Shown here: positions 9,384-19,459 of the stretch, in pieces
How positions within the stretch are numbered: position 1 is the first letter of the stretch
Layout: each line of letters starts with the position of its first letter
Assembly (NCBI GenBank): GCA_019359075.1
Contig: JAHHIB010000027.1
Location: 1-64,000 of the forward strand
From: Kalymmatonema hyalinum WJT4-NPBG1
GTDB taxonomy: Bacteria > Cyanobacteriota > Cyanobacteriia > Cyanobacteriales > Nostocaceae
Direction of reading: 5' to 3'
DNA length: 64,000 bases
The notes under the pieces: model-generated
What the model was told of the DNA's origin: nothing
Seen by the model: the letters and a program-made list of their open reading frames with translations, nothing else
The model's database searches: none
Translations under genes and position numbers: made by a program

Positions 9384-11420
9384 TTAATGCTTATAAGCAT
9401 CACGTCGCTCCTTGATATCCTGTAACACTCGGTTGGTTACATTTCGAGCCGACAGGGTTTGCAGCAACTCATCTTGAACATTAACAGCACCTTGCACATC
9501 CCCTTGTTTCTGCAACCAGTCGCTAAAGCGGTCTACATAGTACTTATAGTCAATATGTCCAAGAGATTTAGCAGCCATTTTTGGCTGATCAGTCAAAGCA
9601 GCGGCAAATTCCTTACGCGCTTCCTCAACCTTGGGAGAAATCACCTTGATTTTGGGATGATTAGGATCGTCTAAGTCTAAGATTTTGTATTCCTTTGCCA
9701 TTGCGCTGGCTAGGGCTACCTCTGCATGGAAAGCAACTGCGCGATCGCTCAATTTTGCTGATACTTCTCTAAGCGTGTCGTTCCCGTTAGCCAGCACCTG
9801 ACTTCCATCAAATGTCAGAATACGTCCAACATCTTCAGAGAAAAAGTCCTGCGCTAGAAATTCTTCGTCGTAACCCCGTGGGGGCGCAATACGCAACCTC
9901 AGTGGGTTGGAAACCAAGTCTTCTTCGGTATCCTCTTGGTGTAAGGCTACTTGAATAGTATAGTAACCAGGTTCAGCAATTTGCCAACCACCCTTACCCA
10001 CAGAAGCAAACAGGGACTCGTATGTTGATTCTCCAGGCATCAAGACACGGAGTTGGGTTTTCCAGCAATACTGAGCATAGGGGGAGAACTGACGAGCGGG
10101 TTGACCATCTTTCTTGATAATCACAATCATGTGGTCAAGTTCGGACAGGAGTTTGTCACTGATCAGCATAGGTTGAGATGAAATATTGGTTAGCTTCAAC
10201 TCCAAGACCACTGGCTCTAGGAACTCGAATAGAGCTTGCTGACGATTAACACGCAATTCCAACTTAAGTGAGGGTTCAGCAGACAGGTTGAGCTGCTCAA
10301 AAGCGTGATCATCAAACCAATCAGCATTTCCTTGCTGCACAAATCGGAAAGGAGCGTGCCGCATGAACAGCAGTTCTGCCTCGCTGAACCGAAACTCAAA
10401 TTTGCTGAAAAATTGCAATTCCTGTGCCCTGCCGTCGCCCTGCTGTTGGCCTCGGGGATAATGGAAGGGATAGTTCATGAAACTCAATGCTTCTGGCTCG
10501 GCAGCCAAGGGAATCCAGCTTGCACCAAAAGCCTTGTGCCAAGAGTGAGCTAGGTTAAATGCGTGCCCCATTTCATGAACAGCAGTCCAAAAACGCATTC
10601 GATTCACCCATGCATCTGGAGCAGGGTCACCTGTTGGTGACTGCGAAATAAAGGAATTGTAAAAGAGTGCAGTTCCTTGTCTGTGATTGGGACCAATGTC
10701 ATCAAACATGACCCCACCTAAGCCTTGCCCCAGTTCATGGATAGATGCAAAGAGAACCCACATTGACCATTGAGGTCTATTTGCAAACCGCGACCAGTGA
10801 ATTTGCATGGCATCATGCATTTCATTGTCGCTCCACCTCGCATCTAGTCCCGGTGGAAGCCCAAGGGGTGTATCCCCCCCTGACTTAGTGACGGCAAAAC
10901 CAGTGCGCTGGAACACCGTCTCAATGGAGAGCGTTTCCTGAAGCAGTGTTGCAGGACGGTTGGGATGAGCGTGAGTGTCAATTGCAGTTAGTGGCGTGAT
11001 GCCTTCCTCAAAGTCGAACTCAAACTCCACCTCGTGGAAGTAGGGTGATTTGTACTTGTAAGCAAAGGTGTGATTGGATGCTCCTGCCACTGAAAAAGTG
11101 ACTGCGGCACTGCGTTGGTCGGGAAACTGACTGCGTTGCACCTCAATATTGACGTTTGTGTAGGGGAAAGAAGCTGTGTCTCCATCCTTGTACCAAATCT
11201 CACCAGTCCACGAATTTAAGCTAGTATTGGTGAGATTAGCAATCCAATGGGTTCTGGAAGCGATTGAAAAGAAAAATGTACCACTTGCTCTCATAAGTGG
11301 ATAGCGTCCATCCACATCCAATCGCAACTCTTGGGAAGATGCTGGTTCCGGGATGGCAGTAGGGTTGGGAAGATTTATCTCATTCCTCAACTCATAAAGA
11401 CCACTCACTAATTCGTCCAT
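9384..11420 (-). CDS. Large protein with metzincin-like zinc-protease motif
   Basis: AVHEMGHAFNLAHSW = HExxHxxxxxH; remainder has no motif I recognise. Confidence 0.65.
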   Translation of the reverse strand: MDELVSGLYELRNEINLPNPTAIPEPASSQELRLDVDGRYPLMRASGTFFFSIASRTHWIANLTNTSLNSWTGEIWYKDGDTASFPYTNVNIEVQRSQFPDQRSAAVTFSVAGASNHTFAYKYKSPYFHEVEFEFDFEEGITPLTAIDTHAHPNRPATLLQETLSIETVFQRTGFAVTKSGGDTPLGLPPGLDARWSDNEMHDAMQIHWSRFANRPQWSMWVLFASIHELGQGLGGVMFDDIGPNHRQGTALFYNSFISQSPTGDPAPDAWVNRMRFWTAVHEMGHAFNLAHSWHKAFGASWIPLAAEPEALSFMNYPFHYPRGQQQGDGRAQELQFFSKFEFRFSEAELLFMRHAPFRFVQQGNADWFDDHAFEQLNLSAEPSLKLELRVNRQQALFEFLEPVVLELKLTNISSQPMLISDKLLSELDHMIVIIKKDGQPARQFSPYAQYCWKTQLRVLMPGESTYESLFASVGKGGWQIAEPGYYTIQVALHQEDTEEDLVSNPLRLRIAPPRGYDEEFLAQDFFSEDVGRILTFDGSQVLANGNDTLREVSAKLSDRAVAFHAEVALASAMAKEYKILDLDDPNHPKIKVISPKVEEARKEFAAALTDQPKMAAKSLGHIDYKYYVDRFSDWLQKQGDVQGAVNVQDELLQTLSARNVTNRVLQDIKERRDAYKH

Positions 11421-11441
11421 TTGAACTAACTCCTGTAAATT

Positions 11442-11744
11442 TCATAAGTATCTAAATCCCTGGTTTGACACATGGAAGACGATCTTGTCATCAGCAGTTA
11501 TCGAAACCCCCAAATAGGTCGGACCAGAGATTTCTAGAACAGTAGATTGGGCTAGCTTTTTATTTAGCAGTGTCACTTTCACATTGACCAAACCTTCTGG
11601 AACATTCGTTTCAAAAGAAGCTGCAAGTCCAATTTGAAATCTCGTTTTCACTTGCGATTCATGAAATGCTTCTTCACCATTGACTTGAATGATGACCTCA
11701 TCATTTAAAAAACCATCTTGCAAAGCAATATGAAGTAAGACCAT
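11442..11744 (-). CDS. Conserved-looking small hypothetical protein
   Basis: 100-aa ORF tightly packed between co-directional genes. Confidence 0.5.
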   Translation of the reverse strand: MVLLHIALQDGFLNDEVIIQVNGEEAFHESQVKTRFQIGLAASFETNVPEGLVNVKVTLLNKKLAQSTVLEISGPTYLGVSITADDKIVFHVSNQGFRYL

Positions 11745-11759
11745 TAGACCTCTAGCTGG

Positions 11760-13109
11760 TTAAGCGGGAGTCGCTACCATCCTGAACACTTCTTGAGCGA
11801 TTTGCTCCCCAGACCGTGCTCCCACGGTGCCATCAAACCGCCAATGAACGCCCAAGAAGACGCGGCTTTCCAAATTATCTTGAATGGCTTTGTTAAGGAT
11901 AAAGGTCATAGGAACCCTCGGACGTGGGTCTCCATTGGTGTCCGTTGTTTCGCCATTCAACTCATCGGAGACAAAATCCTCAATCTCCATATCAGGATCG
12001 TATCCCTGCTCTTCGAGGAAGAGTTTGATGACTGTCATCGATGCCGTACCAAACGTTGCATGGCCAGATGTATAAGCCGGAAACGGCGGTGTAAAATCGA
12101 GGCCACGTGTTTCGCTGCCTGGCGGATTGTTGGATCGAGGAGAGCCAAGTGGTTGCCATTTTGGAACTTTGCGATTCGCGTCCATTTCGTTGCGGATGCC
12201 GACGATAGGACGCCAAAGATTATAGAAATATTTGGTGTCCCAACATTGAATCCCAGCATCTGCCATCGCCAAGTTGAGCAAAGCAAAATAGCGAGCGTTC
12301 TCTTTTTGGGAAAAGCCTTGGCTCTGTGCAATTACTCTTGCGAGTTGGTTGTAAAGACGAGGCGGTGTGCCGATCAGATTCGCGCCGTCATAAGCCCAGA
12401 ACAAGCCAATATAAGTTTCTTCTGGAGAGCGCGCCGTCCCCTGAATGGCTCCTTTGCTCTTCACCTCATCGAAGGCGTCTCGATACTCTTGGGAATCCAG
12501 CGCTGGAGGAGCCGGGGCGCGAAGATCATGAATGTTCTGGATGGCAAAAGGGCGAACATTACCCCATGTCGGAGCATAAAGTCCTTGATTTGGGTTCAAC
12601 GGATCGGGGGCGTGCATCCCCGGAGTTACCCCGGAACCATTTGCAGGTGTGCTAATTGTGTTTAGGAAGACACTTTCTCCACCGCCTCCACCGCTCGGTG
12701 GTCGATTTTCATCCGAACCGTCATCTCGCCGAGACTCGAAGATGGCAAGGCCGATCCTTTGGCCGAGATCGAAGCTGGACTGGTCAATACTTCCCACCTG
12801 CTGCCTGAACTTCTCAAGGGATTCGTTAAGGAAATCGGACTGTTGGGAGTAAAGTGCCATCAGTGTTGCCATAGCCGCTCCCGTAATAGCAGATTCTACA
12901 GAACTACCTTTCGGGATATCCTCAATCGTGTGATACGGCTTGTGAGTACGAGTAAACGAGTTGCTCGTGTCGTAGATTGCGGCGTGAACAATGGCCAATG
13001 CACGCGAGGTGAAAGTTGGACCACCCTGCTGTCCAGGTGCAGGGGAACCGGAGTGGTCGCTGGCAACCGCTTGAAGTGCCACTTCATTCCAGAAAAGAAC
13101 GCTGTCCAT
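11760..13109 (-). CDS. Vanadium-dependent haloperoxidase / PAP2-fold protein
   Basis: LWRPIVGIR, FPAYTSGHATFGTAS and SRVFLGVHWRFDG match the VHPO active-site triad blocks; start trimmed to MDSVLFWNEVALQAV. Confidence 0.88.
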   Translation of the reverse strand: MDSVLFWNEVALQAVASDHSGSPAPGQQGGPTFTSRALAIVHAAIYDTSNSFTRTHKPYHTIEDIPKGSSVESAITGAAMATLMALYSQQSDFLNESLEKFRQQVGSIDQSSFDLGQRIGLAIFESRRDDGSDENRPPSGGGGGESVFLNTISTPANGSGVTPGMHAPDPLNPNQGLYAPTWGNVRPFAIQNIHDLRAPAPPALDSQEYRDAFDEVKSKGAIQGTARSPEETYIGLFWAYDGANLIGTPPRLYNQLARVIAQSQGFSQKENARYFALLNLAMADAGIQCWDTKYFYNLWRPIVGIRNEMDANRKVPKWQPLGSPRSNNPPGSETRGLDFTPPFPAYTSGHATFGTASMTVIKLFLEEQGYDPDMEIEDFVSDELNGETTDTNGDPRPRVPMTFILNKAIQDNLESRVFLGVHWRFDGTVGARSGEQIAQEVFRMVATPA

Positions 13110-13725
13110 ATCCCGAAAGTCCTTAGAGTATGTTTGCAAACTACAAAATCGACGATTTTGAGCTTTAGGAGTCTTGCAAAAATAACTTGAACACTTTTGA
13201 TTGGGAAGTAAAGCTAACAGCCTATTCCAGATTAAATTTGTACAACTTATTTTTACATGATGCCTTAGGATATTAATCAAGGCTACACCTTTCTTTTTAG
13301 AAAGCAGGTCGGTTTTCGTAAAAATTCTTCACGAAATTGGGCGTTACTAGAACTTACGCCAAAATTTTGATTGTGTGGGAATTGCCATAGTGCATCTCTA
13401 CATAAATCACCTCAACTTAGTAGAGTTTTGAACTAGCGAGGACATAAGTCTTCATAGCTGTATTCTTAAGTAGGTGTAAGTGAAATTAACTTATGCACTA
13501 GCGGAAGATGGAACGTGGATTGTAGATAGCTGAAACATTTTGCCACCGCAGTGCAATTGATCCGCAAATACAGACAATGCTTCCCTCATGATCGCGGACG
13601 TTATGCATAATCCTGTCTTTTTGTACAGTGCGTAAGTCCTAGCCCAGACTTCAAAACGGCTGAAAGTTTAGCTAATTCCAAAACAAGCCAGCGAGTAGGG
13701 TGGGTACTGCCCACCCTGAAATCAT

Positions 13726-15744
13726 TTAAGAAATTCGCACAACCAATGCATATGATTGTGGACTTATGATTCGATAAGCACGCACCACGATTTCAACTTT
13801 GCCTGCAGGTACATCGGTCAAGACAACCTGCTCAACATTATTCCGGCGATCGAACTCAGTCGAGGATGGCGGCAGATTTCCGTGTCTCTCCTGTCCGTCT
13901 GGAGTTCGCACAATCAAATCCAAATCATTCTGAAGTGCTTCTCCAGGGAAATCGGTCCACACCAATGTCACCTTCACCAGCGAGTCTGATTCGCTGACTT
14001 CTACTTCAGTTTTTTCCTCTTCCCCAGTATCCAGTGCTGTGGCTTCATCCTTGAAAATGACCCGCTCGTTATCGCCTCTTGGTCCTACCGTTGCGGCTAA
14101 ATCAACTCGACCAAATCCTTCTGAGAAGTTGGGAATTTCTCCCGTTTCCGAGGGAACGTATTGACCGACAATATCCTTGGCTCCGTTGATCAGCATTGCC
14201 TTAACCAAAGCTGCACTTGGTTGTTGCTTCTGTTCGGTTTGGAAATACTCTCTCACCACCGCAGCGCAACCAGCTACCAGTGGTGTAGCCATGCTAGTAC
14301 CAGGCAGAAAGGCATAAAGGGGGTCTGTGGATGTGCCAAAGAATGAATCGATCTGGGCATCTCTTGAGCGAGTCGAGAGTATAGCAGTTCCAGGAGCAAC
14401 AACATCTGGCTTAATGCGCTCATTTCGAGTTGGTCCTCGGCTGCTGAAAGCCGCCATGCCTTCTGCGTTGTTGGACCACCCATCAGAGGCTATTGGCTCG
14501 ACTCTATACTGACCGAAAGTACTGTAGGGTTTGGATTGCTCTGGTCTGTTATTCTCTGTGGCTCCAACAGTGATACAATTCTTTGCAGTTCCGGGTGCGC
14601 CGATAGATCCATTATCGATCACCCCGTTGCCATTTATGTCAACGCCATCGTTGCCTGCAGCAAAGCAGATCACCATGTCTCGATGCTCCCAGACAAATTG
14701 GTCTACTTGCTGAGAATCTATAGTATATCGCCCAAATGCCGGACCTCCCCAGGAATTCGTATGAACGCGAGCGCCATCATTTTCATACGGGACTTTGAAT
14801 AAGTTGTTCAAGTCGTCAGCAAGCCCTCCCAACTCTCCTTGGCGATCAAGAATGGACTGAAACACAAGCTTAGCTTTAGGGGCAGATCCCCGGATGGGAC
14901 CTCCGATTGTCTCAGATTTGCCATCGCCAAGAACCGAACCTGCTACGTGGGTACCGTGTCCATTAGGGTCATTTGCGGTTGACCTTCCCAATGGGTAAAG
15001 CTTGACGACTCTGTCTGTGAACGCAGGATGAACGTCTGTGCTTGAACCTTTGTCGAAGCCAGTGTCGGCTACTGCCACAACTTGATTTTCTCCTTGGAGA
15101 TTGACCGTGGTGTGTGTCTTATCGGCATTGAGAATTCCGAGAGCCACATTGTTGAAAAGCTGGCGTGGAACAAACTCTTCAATGTGTCGCACCTCATCTA
15201 TTTTTGCCAAGTCCTCAAGAAACCGAGGTTGAACCGTGAGTTTTACGGCGTTATTACTGAATTGCAAATCTTCAGGGTTCAGTCTAGCAGCAGCAGCAAC
15301 GCGATCGCGAAGATTGTCGTCAATTGAGACATTATTATGAAACACCACTTCCACCCGTTTTGGCTGCTGCAATATTGGTGGTTCTACATCGCCTAGAGCA
15401 AGTAGATTATTCGTGTTTTTATTGACTTGTCCACTACGCAGCTGAGGTGGAATTTTGAAGCCCTCTAAATAGACGTTCGCCCACTCGACAAACGGCAGGT
15501 TGCGGATAGCATCGAGATTTGCTGGTTCGTAACGAGCGATGAAGGTATTTTCTGGTACGAACTCTAGGATTTCGACACCTAACGTTGCGAGTTGATTTTT
15601 CTGGTCTCGGTTCAGCGGTTGAGTCGTTTGGATGAGAATATAGTTTGAGGTGGAACTGTCGGGACTGATAAGACCAGCAACGCCCATCGCGTTCCTCTGG
15701 GCATCTGGGTCGATTGATACACCGTTGATGGTAATCTTAGCCAT
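13726..15744 (-). CDS. S8 (subtilisin-like) serine peptidase
   Basis: Asp VVAVADTGFD, His NDPNGHGTHVAGSVLG, Ser PGTSMATPLVAGCAAV. Confidence 0.95.
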   Translation of the reverse strand: MAKITINGVSIDPDAQRNAMGVAGLISPDSSTSNYILIQTTQPLNRDQKNQLATLGVEILEFVPENTFIARYEPANLDAIRNLPFVEWANVYLEGFKIPPQLRSGQVNKNTNNLLALGDVEPPILQQPKRVEVVFHNNVSIDDNLRDRVAAAARLNPEDLQFSNNAVKLTVQPRFLEDLAKIDEVRHIEEFVPRQLFNNVALGILNADKTHTTVNLQGENQVVAVADTGFDKGSSTDVHPAFTDRVVKLYPLGRSTANDPNGHGTHVAGSVLGDGKSETIGGPIRGSAPKAKLVFQSILDRQGELGGLADDLNNLFKVPYENDGARVHTNSWGGPAFGRYTIDSQQVDQFVWEHRDMVICFAAGNDGVDINGNGVIDNGSIGAPGTAKNCITVGATENNRPEQSKPYSTFGQYRVEPIASDGWSNNAEGMAAFSSRGPTRNERIKPDVVAPGTAILSTRSRDAQIDSFFGTSTDPLYAFLPGTSMATPLVAGCAAVVREYFQTEQKQQPSAALVKAMLINGAKDIVGQYVPSETGEIPNFSEGFGRVDLAATVGPRGDNERVIFKDEATALDTGEEEKTEVEVSESDSLVKVTLVWTDFPGEALQNDLDLIVRTPDGQERHGNLPPSSTEFDRRNNVEQVVLTDVPAGKVEIVVRAYRIISPQSYALVVRIS

Positions 15745-16079
15745 TGTTTTTCTCCTTAGTTTTATCTACTATCATCGATTTCAGCATTTCGGACTTACGC
15801 CTTGATACAAGTATAATTGTGTACAAATAACTTACTTGATTTGCTGAAGCTCAGTTAAGCCTTTTGATCTGAGCTTTCTGTATTGTTAATTGGTGTCAGC
15901 AAAATCAACTTATGCACCCAGGGGAGAGAAACGGAAAACAATGCCAGCTAATCCGTCACAGACTGAACACCTTTTAATACATACAATGCTTGATTTGTCA
16001 AGTATTTAACCCCTAAATATAACAACTCAAATCAAGTTTCTGAATCGCTTGTCATAAAAGCGATGTTGGGAAATTGTGA

Positions 16080-16502
16080 TTACCGAGAAGACAAATAATT
16101 CTGTAAATCTTTTGTACGTTGAGTTGTTAGGCGCTCTAGGCATCCATTACGAAAGATTTCATAACCTGTCCCACCACGGTTGCCATAAACTTCAAAATCA
16201 CAGTTGCGATCGCGAAACTTAATCCATGTTTGCTGTGCCGCAGTCAGTATTTCCTTCTGCTCACCATTTAAGCTAGATATAACTTTTTGATACACCTGAT
16301 TAAGTTGTCTATCTGCTGCTTGATACGACTGCTGAGAACAGTACTTCATTTCTGGTGTGGTGAGTGCTTTCTTGCAATCAATTTTTTGAGCAACAATCTC
16401 TTGTGCTGTCGCTAGTGCGGGAATACCTGATATTGATAAGGGTGCAATAGTTGTCAGGATGAAGCTACTTATCAATCTTTTATGGATGAATTTTCTTGAC
16501 AT
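16080..16502 (-). CDS. LprI-like/DUF1311 secreted protein
   Basis: N-terminal hydrophobic signal; KIDCKKALTTPEMKYCSQQSYQAADRQLNQVYQKVISSL...QTWIKFRDRNCDFE. Confidence 0.85.
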   Translation of the reverse strand: MSRKFIHKRLISSFILTTIAPLSISGIPALATAQEIVAQKIDCKKALTTPEMKYCSQQSYQAADRQLNQVYQKVISSLNGEQKEILTAAQQTWIKFRDRNCDFEVYGNRGGTGYEIFRNGCLERLTTQRTKDLQNYLSSR

Positions 16503-16574
16503 AAATAGAAGTTATTTTTGCAACTTTAAACTCACGATATTTCGGAAATTAGGGGAATTACAAAAATGACTTGC

Positions 16575-17081
16575 TCAAGGGCGCTTCCCATTTGACCTAG
16601 AAACATGAGGCATATATTGTGGGTGCTGCATCGTACCACAACAGCAACGGCGATCGGCATATAGACCAACCTGGGATAGATCCACAGGACCAGCTATGGC
16701 ATTTGCTCCCAATACTTGGCGAAATTCAAAGTGTTTCCGTATAAACTGAACACAGTCTTTCTTTCCGTCTGCCTCAGCTATTTCGATCATCGCGTTGGCA
16801 TCTGGAGTCACAGGATGGACACCCTGGATCGTAATTTGCGAATCGCTGGGACCTTCATTTACTTGAGTGTGAACGTAAACAGTTCTCGGCAGATTAAGTT
16901 CCTTCACAGAGGGGTCTTGCTTCCAAATCCGCATCTGTGAGCCAAATAAAGGCGGGTTCACATTTGCAGGCAATTCCACCATTTTGTCTGCTACGGCTTT
17001 CACCCGTCCCTTTTGGGCGACTGCCTTGTGGAATTCTTCCACAGAGTTCAATGGACTTGATTTAACTGATTTATTTGCCAT
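16575..17081 (-). CDS. Hypothetical protein with C-terminal RRCCCG motif
   Basis: 168-aa ORF with plausible RBS; no family recognised. Confidence 0.55.
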   Translation of the reverse strand: MANKSVKSSPLNSVEEFHKAVAQKGRVKAVADKMVELPANVNPPLFGSQMRIWKQDPSVKELNLPRTVYVHTQVNEGPSDSQITIQGVHPVTPDANAMIEIAEADGKKDCVQFIRKHFEFRQVLGANAIAGPVDLSQVGLYADRRCCCGTMQHPQYMPHVSRSNGKRP

Positions 17082-17366
17082 AATTATTTCCCTTTTTATG
17101 GTTTTTTTGGTTGCGAATTACCACACCTGCTGGTTTAGGATCTGAATAATTTGACTAAGAATGCGTCTTCGCTAAGTAACTACTTCTTCAAAGTTCTCGA
17201 TTCCAAAAACAGAGCCATCTAAATTTCCATCCTTTGAAGTTCCTCACCCGCGCGATGGGCGATGGGCAAAGCCGCGCCAAGGGCGATCGCCACAACCAGT
17301 GATTTTTCCTGCCTATGTTTGGGCTGGGGAGCTAGACATCCAAACCTTTTAGGTGATAGGACAAAG

Positions 17367-17460
17367 GTGAGTTCGATACATTCTGCGTCTACGTCATCCG
17401 CTATAACCCTGGATGGCAAGACCTTGGTAAGTGGGAGTGCCGACAAGACTATCAAGATGC
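17367..17460 (+). pseudogene. WD40-repeat fragment
   Basis: Translation VSSIHSASTSSAITLDGKTLVSGSADKTIKM matches a single WD40 blade; no surrounding WD40 gene. Confidence 0.5.
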
Positions 17461-17801
17461 AGGCGAATGTCTTAGAGGGGGTGGGGTGTGACTCAACAGT
17501 GGCTTAGCAAGCAACGAGTGCAAGAAACAAACCAGCTAAACCTAAGAAAATTTCACAAATATATAGGTTTTGGATATAGGTTTTGGTACTGTGAATAGTT
17601 TATATTTACCGAGTAAGTGGCGTTAGATATGGGAGGAATCGCTGCACAGTTCTAACAATTCACCCTCTAGTATCATAATCAACAGACGTAGCCGTCACTT
17701 ACTGCATATAAAAAGTCATCATTTCTGCTAAATTGCAAGCGTTTGAGTCTAAACTGAAAAGTCCGTGTTCCGGAATACCTCTAGCTTTAACATCAGCAAT
17801 C

Positions 17802-19382
17802 ATGTCTAAAGTTCTTGTCTCCGATCCAATTGACCAGGCTGGGATTGATATTCTCTCCCAAGTCGCCACTGTAGATGTCAAAACAAATCTCAAACCAGCC
17901 GAACTCATAGAAATCATTGGTGAGTACGACGCGCTCATGATTCGTTCTGGTACCCGTGTTACCCAAGAAATTATTGAAGCTGGGACGCAGTTAAAAATCA
18001 TCGGTCGTGCTGGTGTCGGTGTGGATAATGTGGATGTCCCCACCGCCACGCGCAAAGGAATTGTGGTCGTTAACTCTCCAGAAGGGAACACGATCGCCGC
18101 CGCCGAACACGCGCTAGCTATGATGCTGTCTATGTCTCGCCACATCCCTGATGCCAACGCTTCAGTGAAACGCGGTGAGTGGGATCGCAAAAGTTTTGTC
18201 GGAGCCGAAGTATACAAAAAAACCCTGGGTATTGTAGGCTTAGGTAAAATTGGCTCCCATGTTGCCGCTGTTGCCAAAGCAATGGGGATGAAATTGTTAG
18301 CTTTCGACCCCTTCATTTCCACCGAAAGGGCAGAACAAATTGGCTGTCAATTAGTAGATTTGGATTTATTGATACAGCAAGCAGACTACATCACGCTGCA
18401 TATTCCCAAAACTCCAGAAACCACCCACTTAATTAACACCGAGAGATTGGCAAAAATGAAACCCACCGCCCGCATTATTAACTGCGCTCGCGGTGGGATC
18501 ATTGACGAAGAAGCTTTAGCAGTCGCTCTTAAAGAAGGGAAAATTGGCGGTGCGGCATTGGATGTGTATGAGACAGAACCCTTGGGCGAGTCCTCATTAA
18601 GATCACTGGGGAAAGAAGCTATCCTGACTCCACATTTAGGCGCTTCGACAACAGAAGCACAAGTCAATGTGGCAATTGATGTTGCTGAACAAATTCGCGA
18701 TGTGTTGCTGGGACTTCCTGCGCGTTCAGCGGTGAATATTCCGGGACTGAGTCCTGACGTGATAGAAGAACTCAAACCCTATATGCAGCTAGCGGAAACC
18801 TTGGGTAACTTGGTGGGACAGTTGGCTGGTGGACGAGTGGAATTGCTCAATATCCGGCTGCAAGGCGAACTGGCTACAAACAGGAGCCAGCCTTTGGTAG
18901 TAGCATCTCTCAAGGGTCTACTTTACAAAGCCCTGCGGGAACGGGTGAATTACGTTAACGCCAGCATTGAAGCAAAAGAGCGCGGAATTCGCGTTATTGA
19001 AACGCGGGATGCTGCGGTGAAAGACTACGCAGGTTCCCTGCATCTGGAAGCTACAGGTTCTTTGGGAACTCATGCTGTTACGGGTGCTTTGTTAGGTGCG
19101 GGGGAAATCCGCCTCACCAACTTAGACGATTTCCCTATTAACGTTCCCCCTAGCCCACATATGCTATTCACCCTGCACCGTGATATGCCAGGGATTATTG
19201 GCAAACTCGGTTCCCTACTTGGGAGTTTTAATGTCAATATTGCTAGTATGCAGGTAGGTCGCAAAATCATTCGTGGTGATGCGGTGATGGTTCTCAGCCT
19301 TGATGATCCCTTACCTGATGGGATTTTACCTGAGATTACTAAAGTGCCTGGCATTCGTGATGCATATACAGTAACTCTATAA
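17802..19382 (+). CDS. serA: D-3-phosphoglycerate dehydrogenase
   Basis: MSKVLVSDPIDQAGIDIL..., GRAGVGVDNVDVPTATRKGIVVVNSPEGNT, GLGKIGSHVA, ACT-like C-terminus. Confidence 0.96.
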   Translation: MSKVLVSDPIDQAGIDILSQVATVDVKTNLKPAELIEIIGEYDALMIRSGTRVTQEIIEAGTQLKIIGRAGVGVDNVDVPTATRKGIVVVNSPEGNTIAAAEHALAMMLSMSRHIPDANASVKRGEWDRKSFVGAEVYKKTLGIVGLGKIGSHVAAVAKAMGMKLLAFDPFISTERAEQIGCQLVDLDLLIQQADYITLHIPKTPETTHLINTERLAKMKPTARIINCARGGIIDEEALAVALKEGKIGGAALDVYETEPLGESSLRSLGKEAILTPHLGASTTEAQVNVAIDVAEQIRDVLLGLPARSAVNIPGLSPDVIEELKPYMQLAETLGNLVGQLAGGRVELLNIRLQGELATNRSQPLVVASLKGLLYKALRERVNYVNASIEAKERGIRVIETRDAAVKDYAGSLHLEATGSLGTHAVTGALLGAGEIRLTNLDDFPINVPPSPHMLFTLHRDMPGIIGKLGSLLGSFNVNIASMQVGRKIIRGDAVMVLSLDDPLPDGILPEITKVPGIRDAYTVTL

Positions 19383-19397
19383 AAAGAATGAAAAACC

Positions 19398-19440
19398 AAG
19401 GGTAAAGGATGAAGTAGGAATTTTTTCATCCTTTACCCTT
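19398..19440. terminator. Long perfect hairpin between serA and prmA
   Basis: AAGGGTAAAGGATGAA / TTCATCCTTTACCCTT (16-bp arms). Confidence 0.5.
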
Positions 19441-19459
19441 CATACTTCATACTTTAGAT

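Noticed and set aside
11793-12665. 290-aa + strand ORF and several shorter ones (e.g. 12759-13190) opposite the haloperoxidase
   Set aside because: Antisense to a well-supported coding gene, with low-complexity Cys/Arg-rich translation; shadow ORFs.
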